From positions 154,982-218,981 of the forward strand of contig VGBR01000002.1 of NCBI GenBank assembly GCA_016870355.1: DNA of 64,000 nt. The letters are read 5' to 3'. The translations under genes and the position numbers were made by a program. Below the pieces are notes generated by a model. The model was not told the origin of the DNA. It saw only the letters and a list, made by a program, of their open reading frames with translations, and searched no databases. The stretch comes from Actinomycetota bacterium. GTDB taxonomy: Bacteria > Actinomycetota > Acidimicrobiia > IMCC26256 > PALSA-555. Of this stretch, positions 35,239-45,107 are shown in pieces (the first letter of the stretch is position 1; each line of letters opens with the position of its first letter).

Positions 35239-37314
35239 ATGATGTCTGAAGCCAAGAGCCGGGTTCGTCTCGGCATCACCGGCATCGTTGTCATGGCCTT
35301 GTTCTGTGGGCTCTTCGCGCGCCTGTGGTTCCTTCAAATCGCGTCGTCGGAGAGCTTCGCCGCGCAGACCGAGCAGAACCGGGTGCGCGTCCTCCACGAG
35401 TCAGCCACGCGCGGGACCATCCTCGACACGAACGGTCGGGAGATCGTCGAGTCCGCGTTCGTGAACACCATCCGGGTACGGCGTGGGTTGACCGACGAAG
35501 AGCGCGAGGCGATGGTCCCGAACCTCGCCGAGGTGCTCGACGTCACCCAGGGATACATCAACAAGCGGCTCGACAGCGTCCGCTACTCGCCGTATGAAGC
35601 GGTGCCCATCAAGAACGGCGTGTCGTTCGACAAGCTCGTCTACATCAAGGAACGACCCGAGATGTTCCCGAAGGTCGACGTCGTCCGGAGGAGCGTGCGG
35701 CTGTACCCAGTGTTCGAGGAGTTGGCCAAGATCTATCCGTCCCTCTACGCCGACACCACGGCCGCGTCTCACCTGCTCGGTTACGTCGGCGCCATCAACA
35801 AGGACGAGCAGAAGCTCCACAAGGGCGAGGGGTACGGACCCGACGACGTCATCGGCAAGGGCGGGGTCGAGCAGGTCTTCGAGACCGAGCTCCGGGGTAA
35901 CCCGCGGAAACGCAAGCTCGAGATCGACAGCCGCGGTCGCTTGGTGCAGGTGCTGAACGACAGGCCCGCCGAGGCCGGCAACGACGTCCAGTTGACGATG
36001 GACATCGACATCCAGCGCATCGCAGACGAGTCGTTGGTCCAGGGGATGCGCAATGCCGGCTATCTCCAAGACACGTCCGTCAAGGACCGGTTCAAGACGT
36101 ATGGCGCGAAGGGTGGCGCCGTCATCGTGCTCGACGCGACCGACGGTTCGGTCATCGCTATGGCGTCACGACCGTCGTTCGACATCCGAGAGTTCACCTA
36201 CGGCACCCCGTTCGAGAAGTTCGCAGCGCTCAACGACCCAGCGAGCAACTCCCCGTTGCTCAACCGCGTGATCCAGGGTGAGTACGCGCCTGGCTCCACA
36301 TGGAAGACGTTCACGGCGCTCGCCGCGCTCCAAACTGGCATCGTCGATCCCGAGGTAGTTGTCATCGACCGCGGTTTCATCGAGTTTGGTGACGAGCCGA
36401 ACGTGCAGACCTTCAAGAATGCCAAGAAAGAAGCACACGGCGCGGTGAAGCTCCGCGGCGCCATCCAGGTGTCGAGCGACGTGTACTTCTACGCGCTGGG
36501 CTTCAAGTTCTGGCGGGCTTTCAGTGACGCGAACCGTGTCAAGGGGTATGCGATCCAGAACCTGGCGCGAGACTACGGATTCGGTGATCAGACGGGCATC
36601 GGACTCCCGGATGAGCACTTCGGGAGGATCCCCGATCAGAAGTTCAAGGCGACGATCAACAAGGGCAACCCCGACTCGTCCACACAGCTGTGGCTGCCGG
36701 GTGACAGCGCCGCGCTTGCCGTCGGTCAGGGTGACCTTCTTGTCACGCCGCTCCAGCTCGCCGCTGGGTACGCCGCCTTCGCTAACGGCGGGACCCTCTA
36801 TCAGCCGCGGCTCGCCAGGCTGATCCTCACACCCGGTGGTCAGCAGGTGCTGCGCGAGATCCCGTCGCAGCCGGTCACCGAGATCAATCTCGATCCCACG
36901 ATCCGCGCCCAGGTGATGGATGGCCTCAAGGACGCGCTGATCGGAATCGGCTCCGCCCAGCCAGCGTTCAGCGGCCTCTCGCTGCCGACGGGTTGGCAGG
37001 TCGCTGGCAAGACGGGCACCGCCGAGGTGTTCGGCAAGCAGGACACGTCGGTGTTCGCCGGCATCCTCAACCCAGATCCGCCTGAAGGGTCGGTGATCTG
37101 CGCGCACCACGAGCTGCTTCTCAAGCCCGGGTGCATTCCGCAGTACGTGGTCGTCTCCTTCATCGAAGAGGGCGGCTTCGGCGCTTCGGTCGCTGCGCCG
37201 ATTGTGAGGCGCATCATGGAGGCCATTGGTGCGAAGGTCACACCGAGCCCGGCTGATGACATTCCACCCAAGGTGCGGGTGATCCGGGAGAAGAAGCCGG
37301 GGAGCGGCGACTAG
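35239..37314 (+). CDS. mrdA: Penicillin-binding protein 2, elongasome transpeptidase
   Basis: About 691 residues. One N-terminal membrane helix (LGITGIVVMALFCGLFARLW), then the PBP dimerisation domain (TRGTILDTNGREIVES) and the transpeptidase domain. Catalytic motifs are SxxK in YAPGSTWKTF (near residue 353), SxD/N in QVSSDVYFY and KTGT in VAGKTGTAEVF. It cross-links new peptidoglycan with RodA. ATG 35242 is an equivalent start. A GGCGCC-GAA-GGCGCC hairpin (35215-35229) lies just before the start. The stop overlaps rodA (TAGTG). Confidence 0.92.
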   Translation: MMSEAKSRVRLGITGIVVMALFCGLFARLWFLQIASSESFAAQTEQNRVRVLHESATRGTILDTNGREIVESAFVNTIRVRRGLTDEEREAMVPNLAEVLDVTQGYINKRLDSVRYSPYEAVPIKNGVSFDKLVYIKERPEMFPKVDVVRRSVRLYPVFEELAKIYPSLYADTTAASHLLGYVGAINKDEQKLHKGEGYGPDDVIGKGGVEQVFETELRGNPRKRKLEIDSRGRLVQVLNDRPAEAGNDVQLTMDIDIQRIADESLVQGMRNAGYLQDTSVKDRFKTYGAKGGAVIVLDATDGSVIAMASRPSFDIREFTYGTPFEKFAALNDPASNSPLLNRVIQGEYAPGSTWKTFTALAALQTGIVDPEVVVIDRGFIEFGDEPNVQTFKNAKKEAHGAVKLRGAIQVSSDVYFYALGFKFWRAFSDANRVKGYAIQNLARDYGFGDQTGIGLPDEHFGRIPDQKFKATINKGNPDSSTQLWLPGDSAALAVGQGDLLVTPLQLAAGYAAFANGGTLYQPRLARLILTPGGQQVLREIPSQPVTEINLDPTIRAQVMDGLKDALIGIGSAQPAFSGLSLPTGWQVAGKTGTAEVFGKQDTSVFAGILNPDPPEGSVICAHHELLLKPGCIPQYVVVSFIEEGGFGASVAAPIVRRIMEAIGAKVTPSPADDIPPKVRVIREKKPGSGD

Positions 37315-38501
37315 TGGCGTACCAACAGCTCGAACGCCAGCGCCATCACCGGCGCACGATGCAGGCTGCCAGTCACGGCCTCGATCGTGGTGGCCGGACC
37401 CTCGTCGACCGCGACATGTTCGCAAGGCTCGACTGGGTCCTGCTCGGCGCGTGCGTCGCCATCCTGTGCTTCGGGTTGTTGATGGTCTATTCGTCGAGTC
37501 GCAACAAGGTCGACGACGACTACTACTTCATCATACGACAAGCCGTCGCGCTGGTGCTCGGCATCGGGGTGTTCACCTGGCTGCTGCGCGTCGACTACCG
37601 GAAGTTCCGCGACTTCTCGATGCTCGCCTACGTGCTCACCGTGAGCGCGCTGTTCTTCGTGCTCACGCCCATCGGCTCCGAGGCCGGTGGGGCCACGTCG
37701 TGGTACGAGCTTCCGTTCGACTTCCAGCTCCAGCCGGCCGAGCTCGCCAAGTTCGGGTTGATCGTCGCCCTCGCGGGCTATGTGAACGAGCACCGGGGCG
37801 CGGACATCGACCCGTGGCGCCTTACGGTGATCATCGCCCTCGCCGCGGTCCCGATCGGCCTCGTCCTGCTCCAACCCGACCTCGGCACGGACATGGTCTT
37901 GCTGTCGATCGTCGTGGGCCTGCTCGCGGTGGGCGGGGTGCGGGGCCGCTACCTTCTTGCGCTCACCCTCCTCGCGGTCACGATGGTGTGGGCCGTCATC
38001 GAGATCGGGATGCTCACGGAGTACCAGCTCGAGCGACTCAACATCGGTGGGAGTGGCGACGACACCCAGGGATCGGCCTACAACCAGGACCAGTCGATCA
38101 AGACGATCGGCAGCGGCGACTGGCTCGGCTTCGGTTTGTTCCAGGGACCGCAGACCCGTCTCGGCTTCGTGCCCGAGCAGCACACGGACTTCATCTTCAC
38201 TGCCGTCGGCGAGGAGCTGGGGTTCGTCGGGGCCGGCTCGCTGCTGTTGCTGTTCGCGATCGTGCTGTGGCGCACCTGGCGAATAGCGCAGCTCGCCAGC
38301 GACTATTACGGGACGCTCGTGTGCGCGGGCGTGCTCGCGATGTTCACGTTCATGATCGTGGAGAACGTCGGCATGTGCCTCGGCGTGATGCCCGTCACCG
38401 GCATCCCGTTGCCATTCATGTCCTACGGCGGTTCCGCGATGATCACCTGCTGTGCCTGCATGGCCCTCGTGCAGAACGTCTACGCCAACAGGTTCAACTA
38501 G
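37314..38501 (+). CDS. rodA: RodA/FtsW family peptidoglycan polymerase
   Basis: 395 residues with about ten membrane helices of the SEDS family. Signatures are LMVYSSSRN in the first helix region, SWYELPFDFQLQPAELAKFGLIVALA, PIGLVLLQPDLGTDMVLL with the catalytic-region Asp, the QDQSIKTIGSGDWLGFGLFQG loop, the VPEQHTDFIFTAVGEELGF motif and GIPLPFMSYGGSAM. It is taken as RodA rather than FtsW because it is paired with PBP2 at the end of the mre cluster. GTG 37314 starts on the last base of the mrdA stop. Confidence 0.92.
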   Translation: MAYQQLERQRHHRRTMQAASHGLDRGGRTLVDRDMFARLDWVLLGACVAILCFGLLMVYSSSRNKVDDDYYFIIRQAVALVLGIGVFTWLLRVDYRKFRDFSMLAYVLTVSALFFVLTPIGSEAGGATSWYELPFDFQLQPAELAKFGLIVALAGYVNEHRGADIDPWRLTVIIALAAVPIGLVLLQPDLGTDMVLLSIVVGLLAVGGVRGRYLLALTLLAVTMVWAVIEIGMLTEYQLERLNIGGSGDDTQGSAYNQDQSIKTIGSGDWLGFGLFQGPQTRLGFVPEQHTDFIFTAVGEELGFVGAGSLLLLFAIVLWRTWRIAQLASDYYGTLVCAGVLAMFTFMIVENVGMCLGVMPVTGIPLPFMSYGGSAMITCCACMALVQNVYANRFN

Positions 38502-38548
38502 CCCCTCTGGTCACCACACAAGGCACGTGAAGTAGACTGCCTCTGCAA

Positions 38549-40561
38549 ATGACCAACCTGTGGCCGAGGATCGAACCTCTGCTGGCCAGGGTGGAAAAGC
38601 CTGCTCGCTACATCGGAATGGAGCGGGGATCGCTCCGGCCGGGGCACCGGCCCGATCAGGTCTCCTGGCTCCTCCTCTATCCCGATACCTACGAGATCGG
38701 CCTGCCCAACCAGGGGCTCCAAGTCCTCTACGAGATCCTGAACGAACGCGACGACGCGTCGGCTGAGCGCGCCTACGCGCCGTGGACCGACCTCGAGTCC
38801 GAGCTGCGCACGCACGGCGTGCCCCTCTTCTCGGTCGACACCCACCGCGACGCCGGCTTGTTCGACGTGCTCGCCTTCAATCTGTCGGCCGAGCTCGTGT
38901 ACACGAACCTGCTGAGCTGCATCGATCTTGCGGGCGTGCCAGTGCGGGCCGAAGAGCGCCGGCCGGAGCACGCGATCGTCGTCGCCGGGGGCCACTGTGC
39001 CTACAACCCGGAGCCGCTCGCTGACTTCGTCGACGCCTTCGTGATCGGCGATGGCGAGGAGGCGGCAGGGGAGATCACCGAAGTCCTCTCGGCCTGGAAG
39101 CGGGCCGGGCGTACCTCCCGCGAGGGAGTTCTGCGCGAGCTGGCCACCATCCCGGGCGTGTACGTGCCCGCCATGTACGACGTCGAGTACGACGGGCCCG
39201 CGCTGCGGAGCGTGACGCCACGGTTCGCGGACGTGCCCGCCGTCATCGACAAGCGCACGGTCGCCGATCTCGGCGATTGGCCGTACCCGAAGCAGCAGCT
39301 CGTGCCTTTGGTGGAGGTCGTCCACGACCGGCTCAGCGTCGAGATCTTCCGCGGCTGCACGCGTGGGTGCCGCTTCTGCCAGGCCGGGATGATCACGCGG
39401 CCCGTGCGCGAGCGGCCATGGGAGCAGGTGCGCACGATGGTTCGCGAGGGCCTGCGCCGCACTGGCTACGAAGAGGTGGCACTCACCTCGTTGTCGAGCG
39501 CCGACTTCTCGGGTATCGACGGCCTCGTCGCCGATCTCGTGAACCAGCAAGAGGGCACCGGTTGCGTCAGCCTGTCGTTGCCGTCGTTGCGGGTCGATGC
39601 GTTCACCGTCGGGATCGCCAGCGAGATCCAGAAGGTGCGCCGCACCGGTCTCACGTTCGCGCCCGAAGCCGGCACGTGGCGACTACGGCAGGTCATCAAC
39701 AAGCTCATCACCGAGGAAGACCTGTACGCCGCGGTCGACGGCGCGTACTCGCAGGGTTGGCGGCGCGTGAAGCTCTACTTCCTCACCGGTCTCCCGACCG
39801 AGATGGACGACGACACGCTCGGTGTTGCCGAGTTGGCGCGCAACGTCGTCGAGGTGGGGTGTCGCCACACGAAGGGTGCCTCGTGCACGGTGTCGCTGGG
39901 TGGATTCGTGCCCAAGGCGCACACGCCGTTCCAGTGGTTCGGCCAGAACGGTGTCGACGAGCTGGCCCGCAAGGTCAACCTCGTGCGTGACGCGCTCGGA
40001 CGGAAGTCGGGGGCGCAGGTGCGGTGGCACGACCCGCACGCCACGTTCGTCGAGGGGATCGCGAGCCGCGGCGATCGCCGGATCGGGCGCGTGATCGAGC
40101 ATGTGTGGCGCGCTGGTGGCACGTTCCAGGAATGGGGCGAGCACTTCAACTCCTCGTTGTGGATGGAAGCTATGGCGGGCGAAGGCCTCGATCCCGAGTG
40201 GTACGTGACCCGTCACCGCACTGTCGACGAGGTGCTGCCGTGGGATCACATCTCCGCCGGGTTGCACCGCGACTTCCTCTGGCACGACTGGCAAGCCGCG
40301 CTCAACGAGCACGGGCTGCCCGACTGCCGGTGGACGCCTTGCTACGACTGCGGTGTGTGCACTGACTACGCGCTGGAGCACGTGGTGGCATCACCGGTCG
40401 CGCCCGCGGGCGGCAGTCAGGGCACGGGCCAGGACCTCACCCACGGTGGGGATGTCCCCGTGATCTTGCGAGAGCGCGGCGACCGTAGGGAGCTCGCCGG
40501 AGCGGCGAGCGGCCCGAAGGGCAGCGTCGGGTATCCCGACGCTGAGCGAGTGCGACCATGA
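38549..40561 (+). CDS. B12-binding-type radical SAM protein, TIGR03960 family
   Basis: 670 residues. An N-terminal cobalamin-binding-like domain (about 30-200: VSWLLLYPDTYEIGLPNQG, IVVAGGHCAYNPEPLADF) is followed by a radical SAM core with the iron-sulfur motif FRGCTRGCRFCQAG (CxxxCxxC). A further Cys-rich site lies near the C-terminus (CRWTPCYDCGVC). TIGR03960 proteins almost always accompany a DUF2344 protein, which is the next gene (ATGA overlap), and RNase E/G with L21/L27. A role in RNA or ribosome modification is plausible but inferred. TAGACT lies 10 nt before the ATG. Confidence 0.9.
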   Translation: MTNLWPRIEPLLARVEKPARYIGMERGSLRPGHRPDQVSWLLLYPDTYEIGLPNQGLQVLYEILNERDDASAERAYAPWTDLESELRTHGVPLFSVDTHRDAGLFDVLAFNLSAELVYTNLLSCIDLAGVPVRAEERRPEHAIVVAGGHCAYNPEPLADFVDAFVIGDGEEAAGEITEVLSAWKRAGRTSREGVLRELATIPGVYVPAMYDVEYDGPALRSVTPRFADVPAVIDKRTVADLGDWPYPKQQLVPLVEVVHDRLSVEIFRGCTRGCRFCQAGMITRPVRERPWEQVRTMVREGLRRTGYEEVALTSLSSADFSGIDGLVADLVNQQEGTGCVSLSLPSLRVDAFTVGIASEIQKVRRTGLTFAPEAGTWRLRQVINKLITEEDLYAAVDGAYSQGWRRVKLYFLTGLPTEMDDDTLGVAELARNVVEVGCRHTKGASCTVSLGGFVPKAHTPFQWFGQNGVDELARKVNLVRDALGRKSGAQVRWHDPHATFVEGIASRGDRRIGRVIEHVWRAGGTFQEWGEHFNSSLWMEAMAGEGLDPEWYVTRHRTVDEVLPWDHISAGLHRDFLWHDWQAALNEHGLPDCRWTPCYDCGVCTDYALEHVVASPVAPAGGSQGTGQDLTHGGDVPVILRERGDRRELAGAASGPKGSVGYPDAERVRP

Positions 40562-41403
40562 GAGGTGAGAGTGGGTTCCCGGTTCGGCTTCGGTTCACGA
40601 AGGTCGGCAAAGTGCGGTTCGTGTCACATCGTGATGTGGCTCGCGCCTTCGAGCGGGCCTTCCGGATCGAACAGCTCCCGCTCGCATTCACGCAAGGCTT
40701 CTCACCGCGGCCCAAGGTGAGCTTCGGCCTGGCGTTGGGTGTTGGGCACGAGAGCGATGCGGAGTACCTGGATCTCGAGCTCGCCGACGCCGTTGCGGTG
40801 GACGACCTCGGCGACCGGCTGTCGCCCGTTCTGCCCGAGGGCATCGACGTCGCCGGCGCGTGTGAGCTCGCGGACCGCGCACCTTCACTCCAGGAAGCGG
40901 TCACACTTGTGGGCATCGACCTCCAGCTCCACGATGTCGACGCTCCGACGTTGCAGGATGCGGTCGACCGCGCACTTGCGGCCGAGCGCTTGTGCATCAC
41001 CACGACGCGGAAGGGCAACCCCGTCGAAGAAGACCTCCGGCCTGCTTTGCGGACGCTCGTCGTCAACGACGATGACGGCGTCACCGTGGTGCGAGCCGAG
41101 CTGAACACCCAACCCCGTGGCGTGAGGCCTGCGGATCTCACCGTCGTACTCCGCGAGCTCATGGATGTGACAGACGCCGAGATCGGTGCAGACCGCGTGC
41201 GACGGACTCATCAATGGATCGAACGCGACGGCGCGCGGCTGGAGCCGCTGGAAGCCGATCGTGCGACGCGCACCGCGACGCGGCTGCGCGTGACGAGCAA
41301 AGGACTGAAAGATGACCGACGAGAAGACACCGGAGGCGACGACCTCCGAGACGACACCATCGACGCCGCCAACCACCAAGTCGGAGGCCGGCGGATCGCC
41401 TGA
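40558..41403 (+). CDS. DUF2344 (TIGR03936) protein, partner of the radical SAM gene
   Basis: 281 residues. The N-terminal half shows family features: RLRFTKVGKVRFVSHRDVAR, FERAFRIEQLPLAFTQGFSP and PKVSFGLALGVGHESDAEYLD. The last 31 residues (DDRREDTGGDDLRDD onward) lie in a frame overlapping the start of RNase E/G by 92 nt, are of odd composition and are probably a read-through extension. In some bacteria DUF2344 is fused to the TIGR03960 radical SAM protein, which supports a direct partnership. Biochemical role unknown. Confidence 0.85.
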   Translation: MRGESGFPVRLRFTKVGKVRFVSHRDVARAFERAFRIEQLPLAFTQGFSPRPKVSFGLALGVGHESDAEYLDLELADAVAVDDLGDRLSPVLPEGIDVAGACELADRAPSLQEAVTLVGIDLQLHDVDAPTLQDAVDRALAAERLCITTTRKGNPVEEDLRPALRTLVVNDDDGVTVVRAELNTQPRGVRPADLTVVLRELMDVTDAEIGADRVRRTHQWIERDGARLEPLEADRATRTATRLRVTSKGLKDDRREDTGGDDLRDDTIDAANHQVGGRRIA

Positions 41404-43144
41404 CGCGGCCTCGTCGAACGGGGAGACCCCGGCGCGCCGTCGCCGTCGTCGCGGCTCACGCGGCGGACGCAATCGGAAGAAGTCGACTGCGACTGCGGGC
41501 GCGCACCCACCGGCCGGCGAGTCGCTCGGTGAGGACTGGAACGATCCCGCCGCCGACCGGGGGCTGACGGCCGAGGATCTCGCTGCCGACGCCCGTGACG
41601 ATGCGGGGTTGTCGGCGCCGATGCCGACGGCCGCTCGGCCCAAGATCGGCGACACCCGTCCCGCACCGGCGGCGGCCGCTCCCGCGGCCAAGTCGGGGCG
41701 CCGCCGCCGCGGCGGACGCGGGCGCAACAAGAGCGCGAGCGGTGCTACGGCGCGCGATGACGTGGTGCAGGCCGACCTCGGTGTCGGCGACACGACCGCG
41801 CTCGAGGATCTCGACGAGGAGACGCTCGCACGCCGCCGCGGGCGCACCCGGAAGGGTCGTCCCGCTGGTCGCTACATGATGTGCGTGCACGTGCGCGAAG
41901 ACGGGCACACTCACATCGCGCTTCTCGAGGGACGCGTGTTGATCGAGCACTCTGTGGCCACCGCGGAGCGAGACACCGCGAACTCGATCGACGGGAACAT
42001 CTACCTCGGCCGTGTGCAGAACGTGCTTCCCGGCATGGAGGCGGCGTTCGTCGACATCGGAACGCCCAAGAACGGCGTGCTGTACCGAGGCGACGTTGCC
42101 TACGACCCCGAAGAGGTCGAGGAGAAGCAGCCAAAGATCGAGCGGCTGCTGAAGAACGGGCAGTCGGTCGTCGTGCAGGTCACGAAGAACCCGATCGGAG
42201 CGAAGGGGGCGCGCCTCACCCAAGAGGTGAGCCTCGCCGGCCGCTTCGTGGTGATGGTGCCGTCGCAACCGAGTATTTACGGCATCTCGAAGCGACTCCC
42301 CGACGACGAGCGCAAGCGGTTGCGGCGTGTGCTTGAGGATCTGCGGCCACCTGACGCGGGACTCATCGTGCGCACGGCCGCCGAGGGCGCGACGCCCGAC
42401 GAGCTCGAGCGTGACGTTCGTCGACTCCGCGAGCAGTGGGAGCAGATCTCTGCGCTCGCTGACCGCTCGAAGCCGGCGCGCCTGCTGTACCAAGAGCCTC
42501 CCTTGGTGACGCGCCTCCTGCGGGAAGAGTTCACCAAGGAGTACCGCGGCGTGTTGATCGACGACCGCGCCCTCTACGAAGAGGTGCGTTCGTACGTCGA
42601 GGCGATCACGCCTGAGCTGGCGGAGCGGATCGAGTACTACGACGAAGCGGAAGAGGGCATCAGCGTCTTCGAACGCCACCATGTGCAGGAGCAGCTGCTC
42701 AAGGCGCTCGACCGCAAGGTGTGGTTGCCGTCCGGCGGCTCGATCATCATCGAGCGCACCGAGGCACTGACCGTGGTGGACGTCAACACGGGGAAGAACG
42801 TTGGCCGTTCGAACCTCGAAGAGACGGTGTTCAAGAACAACCTGGAGGCCGCGGACGAGGTCGCCCGTCAGCTCCGGTTGCGTGACATCGGCGGGATCAT
42901 CGTCATCGACTTCATCGACATGGAGATCCGGTCGAACCGGGAGCAGCTCGTCAAGGCGTTCCGTGACGCGCTCGCTCGGGATAAGACCCGTACCCAGGTG
43001 TTCGACGTGTCTGAGCTCGGCGTGGTCGAGATGACTCGGAAGCGCGTGTCCGAGGGCCTGGTGGAGTCGGTCAGCGAGACGTGTTCGACCTGCAACGGCA
43101 GGGGCTACCTCATCGACGAGGCCCTGCTGGAAGAGCTGCAGTAA
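41312..43144 (+). CDS. rng: Ribonuclease E/G family endoribonuclease
   Basis: 610 residues. About 170 N-terminal residues are disordered and Arg/Ala-rich (PARRRRRRGSRGGRNRKKS, SGRRRRGGRGRNKS), a likely RNA-binding arm as in actinobacterial RNase E. The core begins at MMCVHVREDG, has an S1 domain (NIYLGRVQNVLPGMEAAFVD) and the DNase I-like catalytic domain with metal Asp residues in LTVVDVNTGKNVG and IIVIDFIDM. The zinc-link is CSTCNGRGY. It processes rRNA and turns over mRNA. AAAGGA precedes the ATG at 41312. rplU follows at once. Confidence 0.92.
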   Translation: MTDEKTPEATTSETTPSTPPTTKSEAGGSPDAASSNGETPARRRRRRGSRGGRNRKKSTATAGAHPPAGESLGEDWNDPAADRGLTAEDLAADARDDAGLSAPMPTAARPKIGDTRPAPAAAAPAAKSGRRRRGGRGRNKSASGATARDDVVQADLGVGDTTALEDLDEETLARRRGRTRKGRPAGRYMMCVHVREDGHTHIALLEGRVLIEHSVATAERDTANSIDGNIYLGRVQNVLPGMEAAFVDIGTPKNGVLYRGDVAYDPEEVEEKQPKIERLLKNGQSVVVQVTKNPIGAKGARLTQEVSLAGRFVVMVPSQPSIYGISKRLPDDERKRLRRVLEDLRPPDAGLIVRTAAEGATPDELERDVRRLREQWEQISALADRSKPARLLYQEPPLVTRLLREEFTKEYRGVLIDDRALYEEVRSYVEAITPELAERIEYYDEAEEGISVFERHHVQEQLLKALDRKVWLPSGGSIIIERTEALTVVDVNTGKNVGRSNLEETVFKNNLEAADEVARQLRLRDIGGIIVIDFIDMEIRSNREQLVKAFRDALARDKTRTQVFDVSELGVVEMTRKRVSEGLVESVSETCSTCNGRGYLIDEALLEELQ

Positions 43145-43182
43145 AGTCTCCTGTTCCCAAAGGATCGAGCGAGAGCACAGGC

Positions 43183-43545
43183 ATGTACGCAGTCATCCGC
43201 ACCGGCGGCAAGCAGTACCGGGTCGAGAAGGGCCAACGCGTGGAGGTCGAGCGCGTCGGCACCGAGCCTGGTGGCTCGGTCGAGCTCTCGCCGGTGCTGC
43301 TCGTCGACGGCAAGAAGGTGCTCTCCACGCCGAAGGACCTCGGCAAGGCCAAGGTGAAGGCGAAGGTCCTCGAAGAGACCAAGGGTCCGAAGATCAACGG
43401 CTTCGTGTACAAGCCGAAGTCCAACAACCGGAAGCGGTGGGGCCACCGTCAGAAGTACTCGGTGCTCGAGATCACTGACATCAGTGCGGGTGCCGCCAGC
43501 ACGAAGAGCGCTGAGAAGACCGCTCAGAAGACCGACGAGGAGTAG
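43183..43545 (+). CDS. rplU: 50S ribosomal protein L21
   Basis: 120 residues. It has MYAVIRTGGKQYRVEKGQ at the start, VLLVDGKKVL and KPKSNNRKRWGHRQKYSVLEI near the end. The C-terminus extends beyond the core with an Ala/Lys/Thr-rich tail of about 20 residues. A TAAAGT box overlaps the stop of the RNase gene, so an internal promoter is possible; AAAGGA lies upstream of the ATG. rpmA follows after 6 nt. Confidence 0.96.
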   Translation: MYAVIRTGGKQYRVEKGQRVEVERVGTEPGGSVELSPVLLVDGKKVLSTPKDLGKAKVKAKVLEETKGPKINGFVYKPKSNNRKRWGHRQKYSVLEITDISAGAASTKSAEKTAQKTDEE

Positions 43546-43551
43546 CGAGCG

Positions 43552-43806
43552 ATGTCGAAGAAGAAGGGCGCAGCCTCCTCCCGCAACGGTCGCGACTCCG
43601 CCGCACAACGGCTCGGCGTCAAGGTGCACTCGGGCACGCAGGTGCGCGCCGGCGCCATCATCGTGCGCCAGCGCGGCACGGTCTTCCACCCCGGCGAGAA
43701 CGTCGGCAAGGGTGGCGACGACACGCTCTTCGCCACGGCTGACGGCGTCGTCCAGTTCGGCCACCGCAAGGGCCGCAAGCTCGTGGACGTGAACCCGAGC
43801 TCGTAG
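43552..43806 (+). CDS. rpmA: 50S ribosomal protein L27
   Basis: 84 residues. It has [20 protein letters not shown], the N-terminal arm that reaches the peptidyl transferase centre, then [23 protein letters not shown] and [17 protein letters not shown]. No cleavable N-terminal extension of the Firmicutes type is present. Confidence 0.97.
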   Translation: MSKKKGAASSRNGRDSAAQRLGVKVHSGTQVRAGAIIVRQRGTVFHPGENVGKGGDDTLFATADGVVQFGHRKGRKLVDVNPSS

Positions 43807-43848
43807 CCCGCGCCCAAGAACACGCGCGACGGCGCGTGCGCGCGCCCG

Positions 43849-43854
43849 TATCCT
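43849..43854 (+). promoter_or_regulatory. Putative -10 box of obgE
   Basis: TATCCT, 9 nt before the ATG of obgE, in the 57-nt gap after rpmA. Confidence 0.4.
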
Positions 43855-43863
43855 GAGTGCGTC

Positions 43864-45105
43864 ATGGTGCAGTCCGCGTTTGTTGATGAGGTGCAGGTCA
43901 ACCTGCGCGGCGGGGATGGTGGGGCGGGCGCCATCTCGTTTCGTCGGGAGGCTCACGTTCCCAAGGGCGGGCCTGACGGTGGGGACGGGGGCAAGGGCGG
44001 CGATGTGATCGTGCAGGCGGATCGCAACACCGCGTCGTTGCTGTCGTTCCGGGATCATCCGCACCGCAAGGGCGAGTCGGGCAAGCACGGCGCGGGCAAG
44101 CAACGCCATGGGAAGCGTGGCGCCGACCTCATCGTGCCCGTCCCGGAGGGAACGGTCGTGCGTGATCGCGACGGCTCGCTGCTCGCGGATCTCGTCGGGC
44201 ACGGCGACTCGTACGTGGGCGCGCACGGCGGTCGTGGTGGCCGCGGTAACGCGCGGTTCTTGTCGAACGCCCGTCGCGCGCCGAGCTATGCCGAGCAGGG
44301 TGAGTTCGGTGAAGAGCGTTGGTTGCGCTTCGAGGTGAAGCTGCTCGCGGATGCCGCGCTCGTGGGCTTTCCGAACGCCGGCAAGTCGACGCTCATCTCG
44401 ACCGTGAGCGCAGCGAAGCCCAAGATCGCCGACTATCCGTTCACGACGCTCGAACCCCATCTCGGGGTGGTTCGTCGTGATGGTCGTGAGCTCGTGCTCG
44501 CCGACATCCCTGGTCTGGTCGAAGGCGCGGCAGAGGGCCGAGGCCTCGGTCATCAGTTCCTCCGACATGTCGAGCGCGCACGAGTGCTGGTTCTGCTGCT
44601 CGATCTCGCGAACATCGAGGGCATCTCGCCTGAGGAGCAAGAACGGGTGCTCGTCGCCGAGCTCGAGTGCTATCGCCCCCAGCTCCTCGAGCGTCCTCGC
44701 CTTGTGGTCGGCACGAAAGCCGATGTCGCCCAGATGCCGTACGAGGGTCGTCGAATCTCGGCTGTCACCCACGACGGCGTCGACGAGATGATGGGAACGC
44801 TGGGCGCGATGGTCGAAGAGGCGCGCGCTGTCGAGCCGGAATCCGAGGGATTTGTCGTGCTCCGCCCGGCCGAGGACGGCTTCTCGCTTGCCCGCGACGA
44901 TGATGGCGCGTGGAGGGTGAGCGGTCGCGCCGCGGAACGGATCGTCGCGATGGCCGACCTCACGAACGCTGAAGCGCTCTCGTATGTGCAACACCGCTTC
45001 CGGCGAATGGGGGTCGAGCGCGCGCTCGCGAAGGCGGGCGCGAAGGAGGGCGATCTCGTGCGAGTGGGCGAGGTCGAGCTCGAGTACGTGGAAGGCTTCG
45101 TATAG
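43864..45105 (+). CDS. obgE: GTPase Obg
   Basis: 413 residues. The glycine-rich Obg fold (FVDEVQVNLRGGDGGAGAIS, GGPDGGDGGKGGDVI) is followed by the G domain: G1 GFPNAGKST near residue 165, G3 DIPGLVEGA, G4-like GTKADV. A C-terminal OCT domain follows (RVSGRAAERIVAMADL, EYVEGFV). It is an essential GTPase in 50S maturation and stress control. proB starts 2 nt after its stop. Confidence 0.95.
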   Translation: MVQSAFVDEVQVNLRGGDGGAGAISFRREAHVPKGGPDGGDGGKGGDVIVQADRNTASLLSFRDHPHRKGESGKHGAGKQRHGKRGADLIVPVPEGTVVRDRDGSLLADLVGHGDSYVGAHGGRGGRGNARFLSNARRAPSYAEQGEFGEERWLRFEVKLLADAALVGFPNAGKSTLISTVSAAKPKIADYPFTTLEPHLGVVRRDGRELVLADIPGLVEGAAEGRGLGHQFLRHVERARVLVLLLDLANIEGISPEEQERVLVAELECYRPQLLERPRLVVGTKADVAQMPYEGRRISAVTHDGVDEMMGTLGAMVEEARAVEPESEGFVVLRPAEDGFSLARDDDGAWRVSGRAAERIVAMADLTNAEALSYVQHRFRRMGVERALAKAGAKEGDLVRVGEVELEYVEGFV

Positions 45106-45107
45106 CG

